Both the position numbers and the translations under genes were made by a program. This document shows positions 10,324 through 19,290 of a stretch of DNA of 64,000 bases, piece after piece. The notes under the pieces are model-generated. The model was not told the DNA's origin. It did no database searches and saw only the letters and a list, made by a program, of their open reading frames with translations. Numbering within the stretch: position 1 is the stretch's first letter; every line of letters begins with the position of its first letter. Source of the stretch: Nakaseomyces glabratus (lineage: Eukaryota; Ascomycota; Saccharomycetes; Saccharomycetales; Saccharomycetaceae); assembly GCF_010111755.1 (NCBI RefSeq), contig NC_088959.1:186001-250000 (forward strand), in the 5' to 3' direction.

Positions 10324-10902
10324 GTCGTCATCTTCTCTAACAGTTTATGGTTTTGATCTGATCGCCGCTATATTTATCACAATGAACAATCGCCCTGCTT
10401 CTTCTAATTCACAGTCTATGAATTGAGATAACCAATTATCTAGGATTATTAATACACCTTATATAGTACAAATATAGTGGAAAGTAATCTAACTTCTATA
10501 AAACTTCGCATTTGAATATTGCGTATTTACACTCACTACTTGTTACGCATTTTTTGATCCGATTTTCTAAGCTCATCGCGATTTTTCCAATTTACAAGCA
10601 GTTGACATGTCAAGTGATGGTATCATACCGGACCAAGTAAGTCGCAATATGCTCGATTTATAAGCTACACACAATTTAATCTCGGCTATTATATATTTAG
10701 TGAATAATTTTCATGCTAGTCTGTAAAGTGAACTTCTTTGATATCAAAAGTTAAAGTTTATAATAATGATCATTTTGAAAGCACTGTAGAAAAGCATCGA
10801 TATTGTCTCCATATACTACCATTGGGTAATATATTCGAACATTAATCCACACCGGAAAGTTTCCAGTATATTGCATTTGCTAAAGACACTTCAGCACATT
10901 GT
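10324..10902. other. Intergenic region upstream of DNA2
   Basis: 579 bp that should hold the DNA2 promoter and the 3' flank of the upstream small gene. It contains one good PAC motif (listed separately). On the plus strand an ATG at 10607 opens ten codons followed by GTAAGT (10637-10642), which resembles a 5' splice site. No TACTAAC branch site or convincing second exon follows, so no gene is called. Confidence 0.5.
10571..10579 (-). promoter_or_regulatory. PAC motif (orphan)
   Basis: GCTCATCGC, the reverse complement of the PAC core GCGATGAGC, here within AAGCTCATCGC. PAC is bound by Dot6/Tod6 and marks ribosome-biogenesis and Pol I/III genes. It lies 248 bp upstream of DNA2, which is not such a gene, so its target is unclear. 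Confidence 0.5.
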
Positions 10903-11412
10903 TCAATAAGAAAAGCTTTCTATGATATTGTCTAGTCTACTATTGATAAAGGAGCGTAAATCAAGTAGCTTTTTCTTAGTCTGCTCATCCACAGCAGCTG
11001 CTAGGTAATTTCTCTCAAGTTCTTCTATATCATGCTGAATTGAACGTACCAACTTGTCAGTTAAGTTTGAATTAGGTAACTTTGCTTGGTCTTGTTCATC
11101 ATCTTTCATTAATCCATGTACATTGGTCAACGAGCTCTCATTACACTCTGTTATCTTGTTGTATTCTTCTTCTGTCGGAACTTGTAGCCCAAGTTCTGCA
11201 AAGACTTGTAATAAAAACGACTTCTTGACATAACATTTTTCAACTATCGATGCAAATGAATAGCCTAATCTCACCAACAGCAGTACTGCATTATGTAGCT
11301 CAGATCGTAATGCTACTTCACTGTCCACAGTTTCAGTTAACTCGTCATTTTCATATGCTTCTTGATGACATTCTAGGGAATGAAGTGGTTCGCCGCCTGC
11401 GTCATCAATCAT
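10903..11412 (-). CDS. Unrecognised small protein between DNA2 and PRP8
   Basis: 169 residues from the first in-frame ATG (11412). The open frame extends upstream to a TTG at 11442 and a few codons further to a TAA, with no earlier ATG. I do not recognise the family. It is acidic, with no signal peptide or membrane segment evident. The middle (about residues 32-85) looks like packed helices ending LQVPTEEEYNKI, and the C-terminal 60 residues look helical or coiled coil (IQHDIEELERNYLAAAVDEQ). Amino-acid composition and an uninterrupted frame argue for a real gene. S. cerevisiae has nothing annotated between DNA2 and PRP8, so this may be an ancestral gene lost there, or one too diverged to recognise by eye. 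Confidence 0.7.
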   Translation of the reverse strand: MIDDAGGEPLHSLECHQEAYENDELTETVDSEVALRSELHNAVLLLVRLGYSFASIVEKCYVKKSFLLQVFAELGLQVPTEEEYNKITECNESSLTNVHGLMKDDEQDQAKLPNSNLTDKLVRSIQHDIEELERNYLAAAVDEQTKKKLLDLRSFINSRLDNIIESFSY

Positions 11413-11767
11413 GACCTTTTTACATTCATTATATATCGACAACTTTTCTATATTGCTCCAGAATTAAACTCTTATTAGTCTAAAGAGAACGATTAACTAG
11501 CTATACTCATTTATTATATATGTTACTTGATGTCTCGCTACAACTTTTTTTTGTTACTTTAGCAATTACCTTTCCACATCAAAAATCAAACAAAAATGCG
11601 ACTTAAATGTGGACAGTCAATATACTAAACAATGAAATAAGAAGGCGCCTGATTTAAATACATACAAAGAGGTTGGTGTTAGCATTCTGTTAAATTCACA
11701 AACAGTGTTAACGAGGGCATTAGAAACTATGTCAGAGCTCTAAACAATATTTATTTAGGTTTATATT
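11413..11767. other. Intergenic region between PRP8 3' end and small gene
   Basis: 355 bp, AT-rich, holding the promoter of the minus-strand small gene and the 3' flank of PRP8. I see no further gene or clear motif. Confidence 0.5.
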
Positions 11768-14700
11768 CTATGCAAACAGATCCTCTTGACCGGCTTCCAA
11801 ATCACCATCATCATCCATAAGGTCTGCAAACTGTAGAAAATGATTTGGCCTGTGTATATCGTTATAGAATTCAACAGGAATTCTGATTGACATATCATCT
11901 AGTGTATCCGGAAGATTTGTAGGCATGAAGTAGTAATTCCACACTCCAGTGCTAGGTACGAAGAAGTTCCCAGAAATTCTATCTGAAAGCATCAATTGTG
12001 CGTTTTCACTGTAGTTTGGTTCAAATCCCTCAGGGATTTCACTAACAGTATCCTTATTTTGCATTGCCCAAGCTAGACCTTTAATTGAGGCCGTGAAACC
12101 TGAAATACTAATTGACCCAGGAACCGAACAGATTGAGATCATGATAGGATCGTGTTTGCTGTTAGAAAAATGCGAAGCGTGATTCATCAAAGCAGAAGGT
12201 CCCATAAACTTAAAGTCTTCATGTTGTATATTAACCCAACCCAGAAGCTTCAACCCTTCCAGCTCCTCATAGTCGTCATGATTTGGGTGGCCAATAAATT
12301 TTACTGTTCTATCGGTACTAATCTGAGGCACCAAAACGACTGTTTGGATTTCATTCACATTAGGATGATCCTTCGGAGAACTACCATAAATATATGCAGC
12401 AACTTGTAACTTGACATCTGATATTTGAACTAGCTTCTCAAGTATGTTCTTTGGAAAAATGTATACAGGTTTCTCTTCAATGAACTCACCAGCATTTACA
12501 TAAATGTTTTTCAAACGAATATGTAATAAACTGTTAGCAAGCGCAGATTTTTTCCATTCACTTTTAGAATTGAAACTTTCGGTTTCATAATTTGAGGATG
12601 TTACAACAACAATTTCTTCACCTTGAGCATTAATGGCCTTTGTTTTAGTGACTGTCGTAGATTGGCCACCTTCAAGTAGTTTTTCCTTATCCAGCTTGGC
12701 CTCTTCCAATTCTGCCATTTTTTGCCGTTTTACCGATGGAGCTTTGATATTTTGGCCTAATATCAAATCTTTGATTTCAGTCTGTGTAAGCGCGGAAATT
12801 TTTACATTGTACTTTTTCCCGTACTCTGCTAAAATCAGATCCCTCATTTGACTTTCAATTTCAATCCATTGCGAGTCCGAAAAAGATGGCCAGAGGTGAT
12901 GCTCTTTAATAACTATAGTAGGATCACGAAGCAAGATTGATTTAGCCTGCTCTTCATTTGTTTTTAAAGCCCTAAGGAGTAATATTAACCGCGAAAATGC
13001 TGTGTAGGATGAGATGGTATCTAGCCAATCATCGTAAATGTTGTAAAGGACCATTTTTGGTTCAGAGGCACGCATAACAATATCCGATAGCTTATCAATA
13101 GACATCGCAGCAGAGAAAGGTAATTTCAGTTCGGTAGGCCTGATTGCTACGTTAGGAAAATCGAGCATGTGAACTTCCAACGGATCAAGCATAGCCTTTC
13201 TAGTCACAATAACTTGCTTTGGTTGTTCTTCCTTAGGAAGAGATCTAACCAACGCACTTACTTCTTCAGCTGTCTTCCATTTTGCCAATTGGCTCAATCG
13301 CTTTTGTCCTGACCACACTGATGTATGAATAATCTTTAAAAATAAATGTCCTGATTTCGGATTCAACATAAATACGCAACCGTTAACTGCTTTGGTTGCA
13401 ACGTTCCCCTCAAATGTTTTATGCACCGACACTCGATAGACATTCGTATCATCCACGAAAAGTTTAATGTCATCGTTAAATAACTCAGCATAATTGGAAG
13501 AGTTTAAGAAAGGTTCTTGAACAGTGGATTGATAAATTTGCAAACCTTTCCTTATTCTCTCTCTCAAAACATACAGTGCTGGATTTGCCTTCATAATTGT
13601 TTTCATACCATTTTGTATCAATGGTTTGAGCCCATCAAACCAATTGCCATAGGCATCATACATATTATACGCCAAATCTATGCATATCATAATACCTGTT
13701 GGAGATGGATACATACTGACATTGTCGGTAGTATAGTCTAGAAACTTTGCTCTTGCATATCTTGAAATATCATGTGAATCATAGTCACCGTAACGCAACT
13801 GTACATCGATCCACATTTTGTTACTACTAATACTTGAAGTGTCATCATTACTATTGTGCAACAGGGTGGGCTTTGAAACCTTCCATTGATCTATACTTGT
13901 CAGGGTAATATCTGCAGCAGATGAATTCATTTTGTATGATTTCCTTGGATGTACTGACTCTTTTATCACATTCTCTATTGCCAAGGATGATAGTTCGCCA
14001 TCGAGAATCTGACATATATCAAATACAACGCTTTCATGAATTTTTTGCCATAAATGAGCTCTGAATATTTGTATCAACGATATTTTTAACGTGGGTATTT
14101 TACCATGTAAAAAAATACCCGTTAAATCTAACTGTACAAGAAAACCAACATACACATTTGCTCTATTAATAGTAGGTGACCACCACAAAGTGAACCTACG
14201 GTTAGGTATTTGACTCAAACCTGTTCTTTGAGCATGCGTTAATCTCTTGAACTGCATCGAATCTTCAAAACCTGACGCTTTCTCCCAAAATAACCCTTCC
14301 CATGAATGGAAGCCAGTACCTTTGAAGAGGGTATGTTCTAGAATAGTTTCTATACCACCTAAAGCTTGGATTACATCTGTTCTATAATTGTTCAAATTCC
14401 ACAGCTTACCGTCATGATGAGCATTGGTCCACCAAAACGCTAATGGTCTATCGAGTGAGAATTGTTTAAATTCCCTTCTCACCCTGTGGCCTCTATCATA
14501 TGCCAAAGTTTGCCTGTCTCTTTGAAACAATGTGCTTATTCTGGGGATACCTCTATCCCATGAACCCTCAAGTTCCTCAAAAGACAACCTCCTATTTTGA
14601 CTCATCGCTTCTAATCTTTTATTGGCATACTCTGCCCATACACGTTGTGAATCTAAAAACTCATTTTCCCAAGTTGGAATGTATCGAAAAATAGTTGGTA

Positions 14701-17700
14701 TCGATTGGCTGTCTTCATGAGACATACCCGCTCTGAAGTGAGTAATACCTGTATCTGTTTGCTTTGAATATGCTAAATCAGAAGAAGGGATAAGAATGTG
14801 AGAAGCACTCAACATGCCTAAACCTCCTAGCTCTTTAGGTGTATAAAACACAGCAGGTGGAAAACGAGTAGGCATTTTAGAATTTAATCCAAGTTTTACT
14901 CTGTTCTGAATACGTGTTTCAGACTTAACCAATATGTCTAACAGTGGTTCGGTTGTTATTATTGCCTCTCTGAAATAAGTAAATAATGCGATTAGAGCCG
15001 TATTCCATTTCGCAGCAATCTTTGAAAAGGTAGCAGAGCCTGCCGTCATTAGTATACCGCGAATAACTCCTTCAAATATATCAATTGACTCCTGAGAGAC
15101 TTTTAAATATGCAATTGCTGTTCTTTGTTGAGTAGATTTCTCGACCAAATCCCATACACTTTCCGAGACTGTAGTTAGTTCATCAGTTCTGAGCTTAGGA
15201 ATTATCCGCACTTCAAAACCACACAATGTAAATAACAAATTTGGGTTATTCTTACTGTATACTGAAGCAAAAGAAGAATCCCATTTTATTTCCGCAATTG
15301 AACCAGGTATACGACCTTGCACTTCCCAAAAAACTGCTCTTCCAAGGTGTACATCTTGTCTAATCAGTCGCATACGCTGATCCTTTGCCCAGCACTTTTT
15401 GTTGGGATAGTTTATAATATCTTCGAAGTTTGGATCAGGATTTTCTGACAAGTACTGGAATGTCAGGTCGTCGGCCTCTTTCTCAGAGAAATGAAACACC
15501 ATATATATTTTATCCAAATATCTCATGTACAATTTTAAGGGGTGTTTATCAGCAACCTCTGAAGAGCTGTACTCCATAAATTCATTAGGAGCACTAACAG
15601 GACCGGCAATTTCATTAGCCCTATCAATTCCAAGAATCAATATATCCATAACCAAGCCATAAAATTGATATAGGAATGAAGCGAATTGTAGACCACGAAT
15701 AATACCATACTTATTAACATAGCTCATATCTTTGAAATTGACAATTACATTATTTTTTGCAACCATATAGTCAGCTAGGTTAGGATCCATAACTAGTCTG
15801 AGCAATCTATTCAGCAGAGTAAAATCAACTTTTTCGACAAAAGCTTCAAGTTTCGATTCCAGCAACACTGTGGATTTATTTCCATGAACATCCCATATTC
15901 CATTGACGTTATTAATACCTTGAGCCCATTTATATACAAGTAATGGTGATATTTCAGAATCACTAGGTTTTATCCAATTTGGAAACAGATTCTTTTGCTC
16001 AGCTTCATACCAAATGTATTGATCTAAATAGGCATCAGTAATCTTCTCCAATGGATCGACTGCATACACAGGAGAAATATGGTGATAGTGCTCTACCATA
16101 TTGATATCAACTGGTTTAAATACTCTTTGTGTTAAGAGGTATTTTTTAACTCTATTCAAAGTTTCATGAGGATTGTCGTACGCATCTTCGATTAGCGCCA
16201 ATTCTTCTCTTTCAGCTGCATTTAGTCGAGTTTTGGCACCATAGGAATCCTTCAAATTTTCCAAGGCTAGTACCAAGATCTTTGTATCATTTTTATATGT
16301 CAAGGATGGAAAAGCAATAGGTTTGAAACTTCTTGTTCTTAGCCAATCAACCATTACTCTAAAGATTGTAGATGCTTCAACTGGAGTTAATTCAGGTCCA
16401 TTCTTTTCTATCTGAGCTTGACGGTCTTGTTCATTCTTTATCCATAATCTTGTTAGTCTTCCTAAATTTCTCTTGGCAGCGTTTTTTTCGATATGAACAC
16501 CTTTTTTCATTTTCTCCCTATTTGAATGTGCAGAAGAAATCCATCCATCCGCCTTGGCTCTTACATATCTTTCTATTATAGTTTTTATTGGAAGTGGCAT
16601 TCCTGGTACATCCCAAGGAATGTTAGCTTTCCAGCATCGCCATGCTTCACTCAAATGCTGTAGAATAGTTCTAGCCTTTTGTTGTCTCAATCCCTCCGGT
16701 ATCATGTCAAGTATATCATTCATTACTGATGCTCTCAATTCAAGGTCATAATAGGCATCAGTTCTCTGTTTGGTAGTCGTTTTCACAATATCATTATTTC
16801 TTCCTTCAAATTGTCTTATTAACAAATTAGATAACCATCTTTCTAAAATAGGGATAATACCTCTTAAAAAGAATATCCAAATACGCCATGCAGGATGCCA
16901 AAAACCACATCCAGGCCCTTTACCAATAATTTTATTGAACTTAGAGTATACCACATGTTTCAAATCCTTACAAGCTCTTATCTGATGCATAACCTTGTAC
17001 TTGTATCTGTAGATACCTGTCAACTGACCTAAATGGTTAAGAATATAATATAATCCATCAGCCAGTTGAAACGGATCAATATTTCCTAGTCTGAACTGTA
17101 AGTGTGCATCGACTATGAGTTTTATCATTTTTAAGATTTCTCTCATTAAGTGAAATGCATTCCCGAATCTTGATTTTTTTCTTTCCTTAGTAGTTAATGT
17201 CTTTGTTGGCTTCAGGTTGAAATTGTAGTCCAAATGTAGATAGTTTAGTCCTCTCTTGTGAATAAGTAAGTTTAACATATTATGACCCTGTCTACATAAT
17301 TGTATACCTGCCTCTAACCAGTCGATATGTGTTTCCTGAAAAAATTTAGTACTCTTTAAATCCTTCAGAAGGTTGTAATTTTTATGATTTTTTCTATTCC
17401 GCTTTAAGGCATTAAAAACATCTTTCTTTAGTAACTTTTGATGCGAGACTTTTACTTTGGTAGGTTCACCAGATCCTGGACGTTCATTGTAGGCTCTTTT
17501 AACTAAGGAAATATCTTCTGCTCTCTTCATATGACCCTGTCTCCTGTTGAAAGGGTAAGGAGAATGGTACATTTCGAATGCATCACCAGTGGTATCATCA
17601 AATAAGTCAACTTCTGACATTAGTGGTTTCAGTTCACATCCAAGGTCGAATAAATCTTCAGTATTACCAAAATTTTTGTCAGAGAGACCTGACACATGTT

Positions 17701-19012
17701 CCAAACCCACATCAAACACATCACTAGAGGTTTTTGTAATTTTCAAGCAAAATATTGGGTGAGAATGCCAATTTAGGGTAACTGATCTAGGTCTGGAATA
17801 ATACAGGTTTGGATAGGCTAGAATGTGTTCATTTCGTAATATGTTTCGAAAAATAATTCTGTCTATCGCATTAAAATCGTTATAATCCTCATTTTGAGTA
17901 TCATCAGATGGATATAGAGGCTCGAATCTGGGCCCACCAGGAATAAAAGTATTAAGAGCCTTTGAATTCATAAATGTTTTTTTATCAAACAGATAATAGT
18001 AGTTCCCATCATGAGTTCCATTCAATAAGGGCTTTGATAAATTATGTAAGGAACGGACGTCTTTAACATTGAGTTTCCATTTTTTATATGATGTTCCGTT
18101 TGTCTTGGTACGATCATCTTCCAATGGCCTAGAGTCATACAGCCAATCCGAAACTTGTGCATAATCTGGGTCATTCGATTGGAGTTGTATCCCCTTTTGG
18201 CTATCTGAGTCGTTTATATGATCTGAGTATGATAATGGAGGTTCATCATCGTCAAATGGTGGTAATCTTATTCTTTTAAAATGTGTACGATCCCGTTTCT
18301 CTTTTCGCATAGCAACCCACATTGTTGACCATTGAGCAATATAGACCGGTTCTATAACTCTAGGGATTTCATTAACAAATGTTATTGCTCCAGCTGTATG
18401 GTATAGCACCTTGACCTCCTTGTTACTTTCCCAAGGCTGCGGCATATTTTCTAGAAGCTTCAGAATTGCATGAGGTAAATACTTTAGCGCACCTAAGAAA
18501 GATTTTTTATCGTGGTCAAATCTTCTTGAAGAAATATCAGCATGATTATCAATTATCTTCCTCAAGTGTTCTGGTGGCATTTCAATTTTTGAATAAGATA
18601 TCTTACCCTGTTTTAGTTTTTTTAAACGCTTTTCTTGCTTTTTTATTATCTTTCTAGACCTCTTCTTTTTAAAGGTTTTTGGTTTATCGTTAGAACTTGT
18701 TCGTATCTTTTTGGTATTGATATGCTCTTCGTGTAAGTTATGTTCTATAGGTGTCTCATTCAAAAATGCAGCATCTAATCCCGGTGGTGGTAGAGGCGGT
18801 GGGGGTGGAGGCGGAAGTTCACCATTTTCATCTATTAGGCTATTTGAGTCCTCAAAATCGTCTTCAATATCTGGAGGTGGAGGCGGAGGAGGTGGCAGTG
18901 GAGAAGACGGCAGTGCAAATTCGTCAACAGAGTTCCCTTGTATATCTTCATCACTCTCAATCTCAAATCCAGCTAGAGCAGGTGGCGGTGGTGGAGGTAA
19001 AGGTGATCCCAT
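11768..19012 (-). CDS. PRP8: Pre-mRNA splicing factor Prp8
   Basis: 2414 residues, essentially the length of S. cerevisiae Prp8 (2413), and co-linear to the eye. A proline-rich N terminus (PPPPPPP runs, residues about 5-75) precedes the highly conserved Prp8 body: PRO8NT, PROCN, the RRM-like region, the reverse-transcriptase-like/thumb core, the endonuclease-like linker, the RNase H-like domain (about 1830-2090) and the C-terminal Jab1/MPN domain (about 2150-2400). It is the central scaffold of the U5 snRNP and holds the spliceosome catalytic RNA core; Brr2 and Snu114 are partners. No inteins or introns interrupt it. The gene shares orientation and order with DNA2 and CDC23, as in YHR164C-YHR166C. 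Confidence 0.99.
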   Translation of the reverse strand: MGSPLPPPPPPALAGFEIESDEDIQGNSVDEFALPSSPLPPPPPPPPDIEDDFEDSNSLIDENGELPPPPPPPLPPPGLDAAFLNETPIEHNLHEEHINTKKIRTSSNDKPKTFKKKRSRKIIKKQEKRLKKLKQGKISYSKIEMPPEHLRKIIDNHADISSRRFDHDKKSFLGALKYLPHAILKLLENMPQPWESNKEVKVLYHTAGAITFVNEIPRVIEPVYIAQWSTMWVAMRKEKRDRTHFKRIRLPPFDDDEPPLSYSDHINDSDSQKGIQLQSNDPDYAQVSDWLYDSRPLEDDRTKTNGTSYKKWKLNVKDVRSLHNLSKPLLNGTHDGNYYYLFDKKTFMNSKALNTFIPGGPRFEPLYPSDDTQNEDYNDFNAIDRIIFRNILRNEHILAYPNLYYSRPRSVTLNWHSHPIFCLKITKTSSDVFDVGLEHVSGLSDKNFGNTEDLFDLGCELKPLMSEVDLFDDTTGDAFEMYHSPYPFNRRQGHMKRAEDISLVKRAYNERPGSGEPTKVKVSHQKLLKKDVFNALKRNRKNHKNYNLLKDLKSTKFFQETHIDWLEAGIQLCRQGHNMLNLLIHKRGLNYLHLDYNFNLKPTKTLTTKERKKSRFGNAFHLMREILKMIKLIVDAHLQFRLGNIDPFQLADGLYYILNHLGQLTGIYRYKYKVMHQIRACKDLKHVVYSKFNKIIGKGPGCGFWHPAWRIWIFFLRGIIPILERWLSNLLIRQFEGRNNDIVKTTTKQRTDAYYDLELRASVMNDILDMIPEGLRQQKARTILQHLSEAWRCWKANIPWDVPGMPLPIKTIIERYVRAKADGWISSAHSNREKMKKGVHIEKNAAKRNLGRLTRLWIKNEQDRQAQIEKNGPELTPVEASTIFRVMVDWLRTRSFKPIAFPSLTYKNDTKILVLALENLKDSYGAKTRLNAAEREELALIEDAYDNPHETLNRVKKYLLTQRVFKPVDINMVEHYHHISPVYAVDPLEKITDAYLDQYIWYEAEQKNLFPNWIKPSDSEISPLLVYKWAQGINNVNGIWDVHGNKSTVLLESKLEAFVEKVDFTLLNRLLRLVMDPNLADYMVAKNNVIVNFKDMSYVNKYGIIRGLQFASFLYQFYGLVMDILILGIDRANEIAGPVSAPNEFMEYSSSEVADKHPLKLYMRYLDKIYMVFHFSEKEADDLTFQYLSENPDPNFEDIINYPNKKCWAKDQRMRLIRQDVHLGRAVFWEVQGRIPGSIAEIKWDSSFASVYSKNNPNLLFTLCGFEVRIIPKLRTDELTTVSESVWDLVEKSTQQRTAIAYLKVSQESIDIFEGVIRGILMTAGSATFSKIAAKWNTALIALFTYFREAIITTEPLLDILVKSETRIQNRVKLGLNSKMPTRFPPAVFYTPKELGGLGMLSASHILIPSSDLAYSKQTDTGITHFRAGMSHEDSQSIPTIFRYIPTWENEFLDSQRVWAEYANKRLEAMSQNRRLSFEELEGSWDRGIPRISTLFQRDRQTLAYDRGHRVRREFKQFSLDRPLAFWWTNAHHDGKLWNLNNYRTDVIQALGGIETILEHTLFKGTGFHSWEGLFWEKASGFEDSMQFKRLTHAQRTGLSQIPNRRFTLWWSPTINRANVYVGFLVQLDLTGIFLHGKIPTLKISLIQIFRAHLWQKIHESVVFDICQILDGELSSLAIENVIKESVHPRKSYKMNSSAADITLTSIDQWKVSKPTLLHNSNDDTSSISSNKMWIDVQLRYGDYDSHDISRYARAKFLDYTTDNVSMYPSPTGIMICIDLAYNMYDAYGNWFDGLKPLIQNGMKTIMKANPALYVLRERIRKGLQIYQSTVQEPFLNSSNYAELFNDDIKLFVDDTNVYRVSVHKTFEGNVATKAVNGCVFMLNPKSGHLFLKIIHTSVWSGQKRLSQLAKWKTAEEVSALVRSLPKEEQPKQVIVTRKAMLDPLEVHMLDFPNVAIRPTELKLPFSAAMSIDKLSDIVMRASEPKMVLYNIYDDWLDTISSYTAFSRLILLLRALKTNEEQAKSILLRDPTIVIKEHHLWPSFSDSQWIEIESQMRDLILAEYGKKYNVKISALTQTEIKDLILGQNIKAPSVKRQKMAELEEAKLDKEKLLEGGQSTTVTKTKAINAQGEEIVVVTSSNYETESFNSKSEWKKSALANSLLHIRLKNIYVNAGEFIEEKPVYIFPKNILEKLVQISDVKLQVAAYIYGSSPKDHPNVNEIQTVVLVPQISTDRTVKFIGHPNHDDYEELEGLKLLGWVNIQHEDFKFMGPSALMNHASHFSNSKHDPIMISICSVPGSISISGFTASIKGLAWAMQNKDTVSEIPEGFEPNYSENAQLMLSDRISGNFFVPSTGVWNYYFMPTNLPDTLDDMSIRIPVEFYNDIHRPNHFLQFADLMDDDGDLEAGQEDLFA

Positions 19013-19125
19013 AATGATTTGATACCCTATATCTAATGGATTGTATACTTTAAAAATTCCAGTTGTTAATATTACTAGTGAGCGTCTAAATATAAGGGTT
19101 TGTGATTATGATTTTTATTATTATG

Positions 19126-19136
19126 GAGATGAGCTT
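19126..19136. promoter_or_regulatory. PAC-like motif in the PRP8/CDC23 gap
   Basis: GAGATGAGCTT differs by one base from the PAC consensus GCGATGAGCT. It lies 114 bp upstream of PRP8 in the 278-bp gap before the 3' end of CDC23. One mismatch and no RRPE partner make this weak. Confidence 0.3.
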
Positions 19137-19290
19137 CGCTTAAATTTTTGTTCGATTTCGGGTACGTGATTAAATAGATACATACGTACGATATGATAAA
19201 GATCATTATTTACCTATGGGCTATTTTAAATTGAAATATAGTTCTTCAATTTTTAGTACAATCTAATAGATATAATACTAGTGCATATTG

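Noticed and set aside
10607..10660. Possible first exon on the plus strand (ten codons then GTAAGT)
   Set aside because: No TACTAAC branch site or coherent second exon follows before the convergent small gene, so no gene is called. The PAC motif beside it is kept as a finding.
18711..19022. Plus-strand glycine-rich ORF
   Set aside because: Antisense shadow of the poly-proline start of PRP8.
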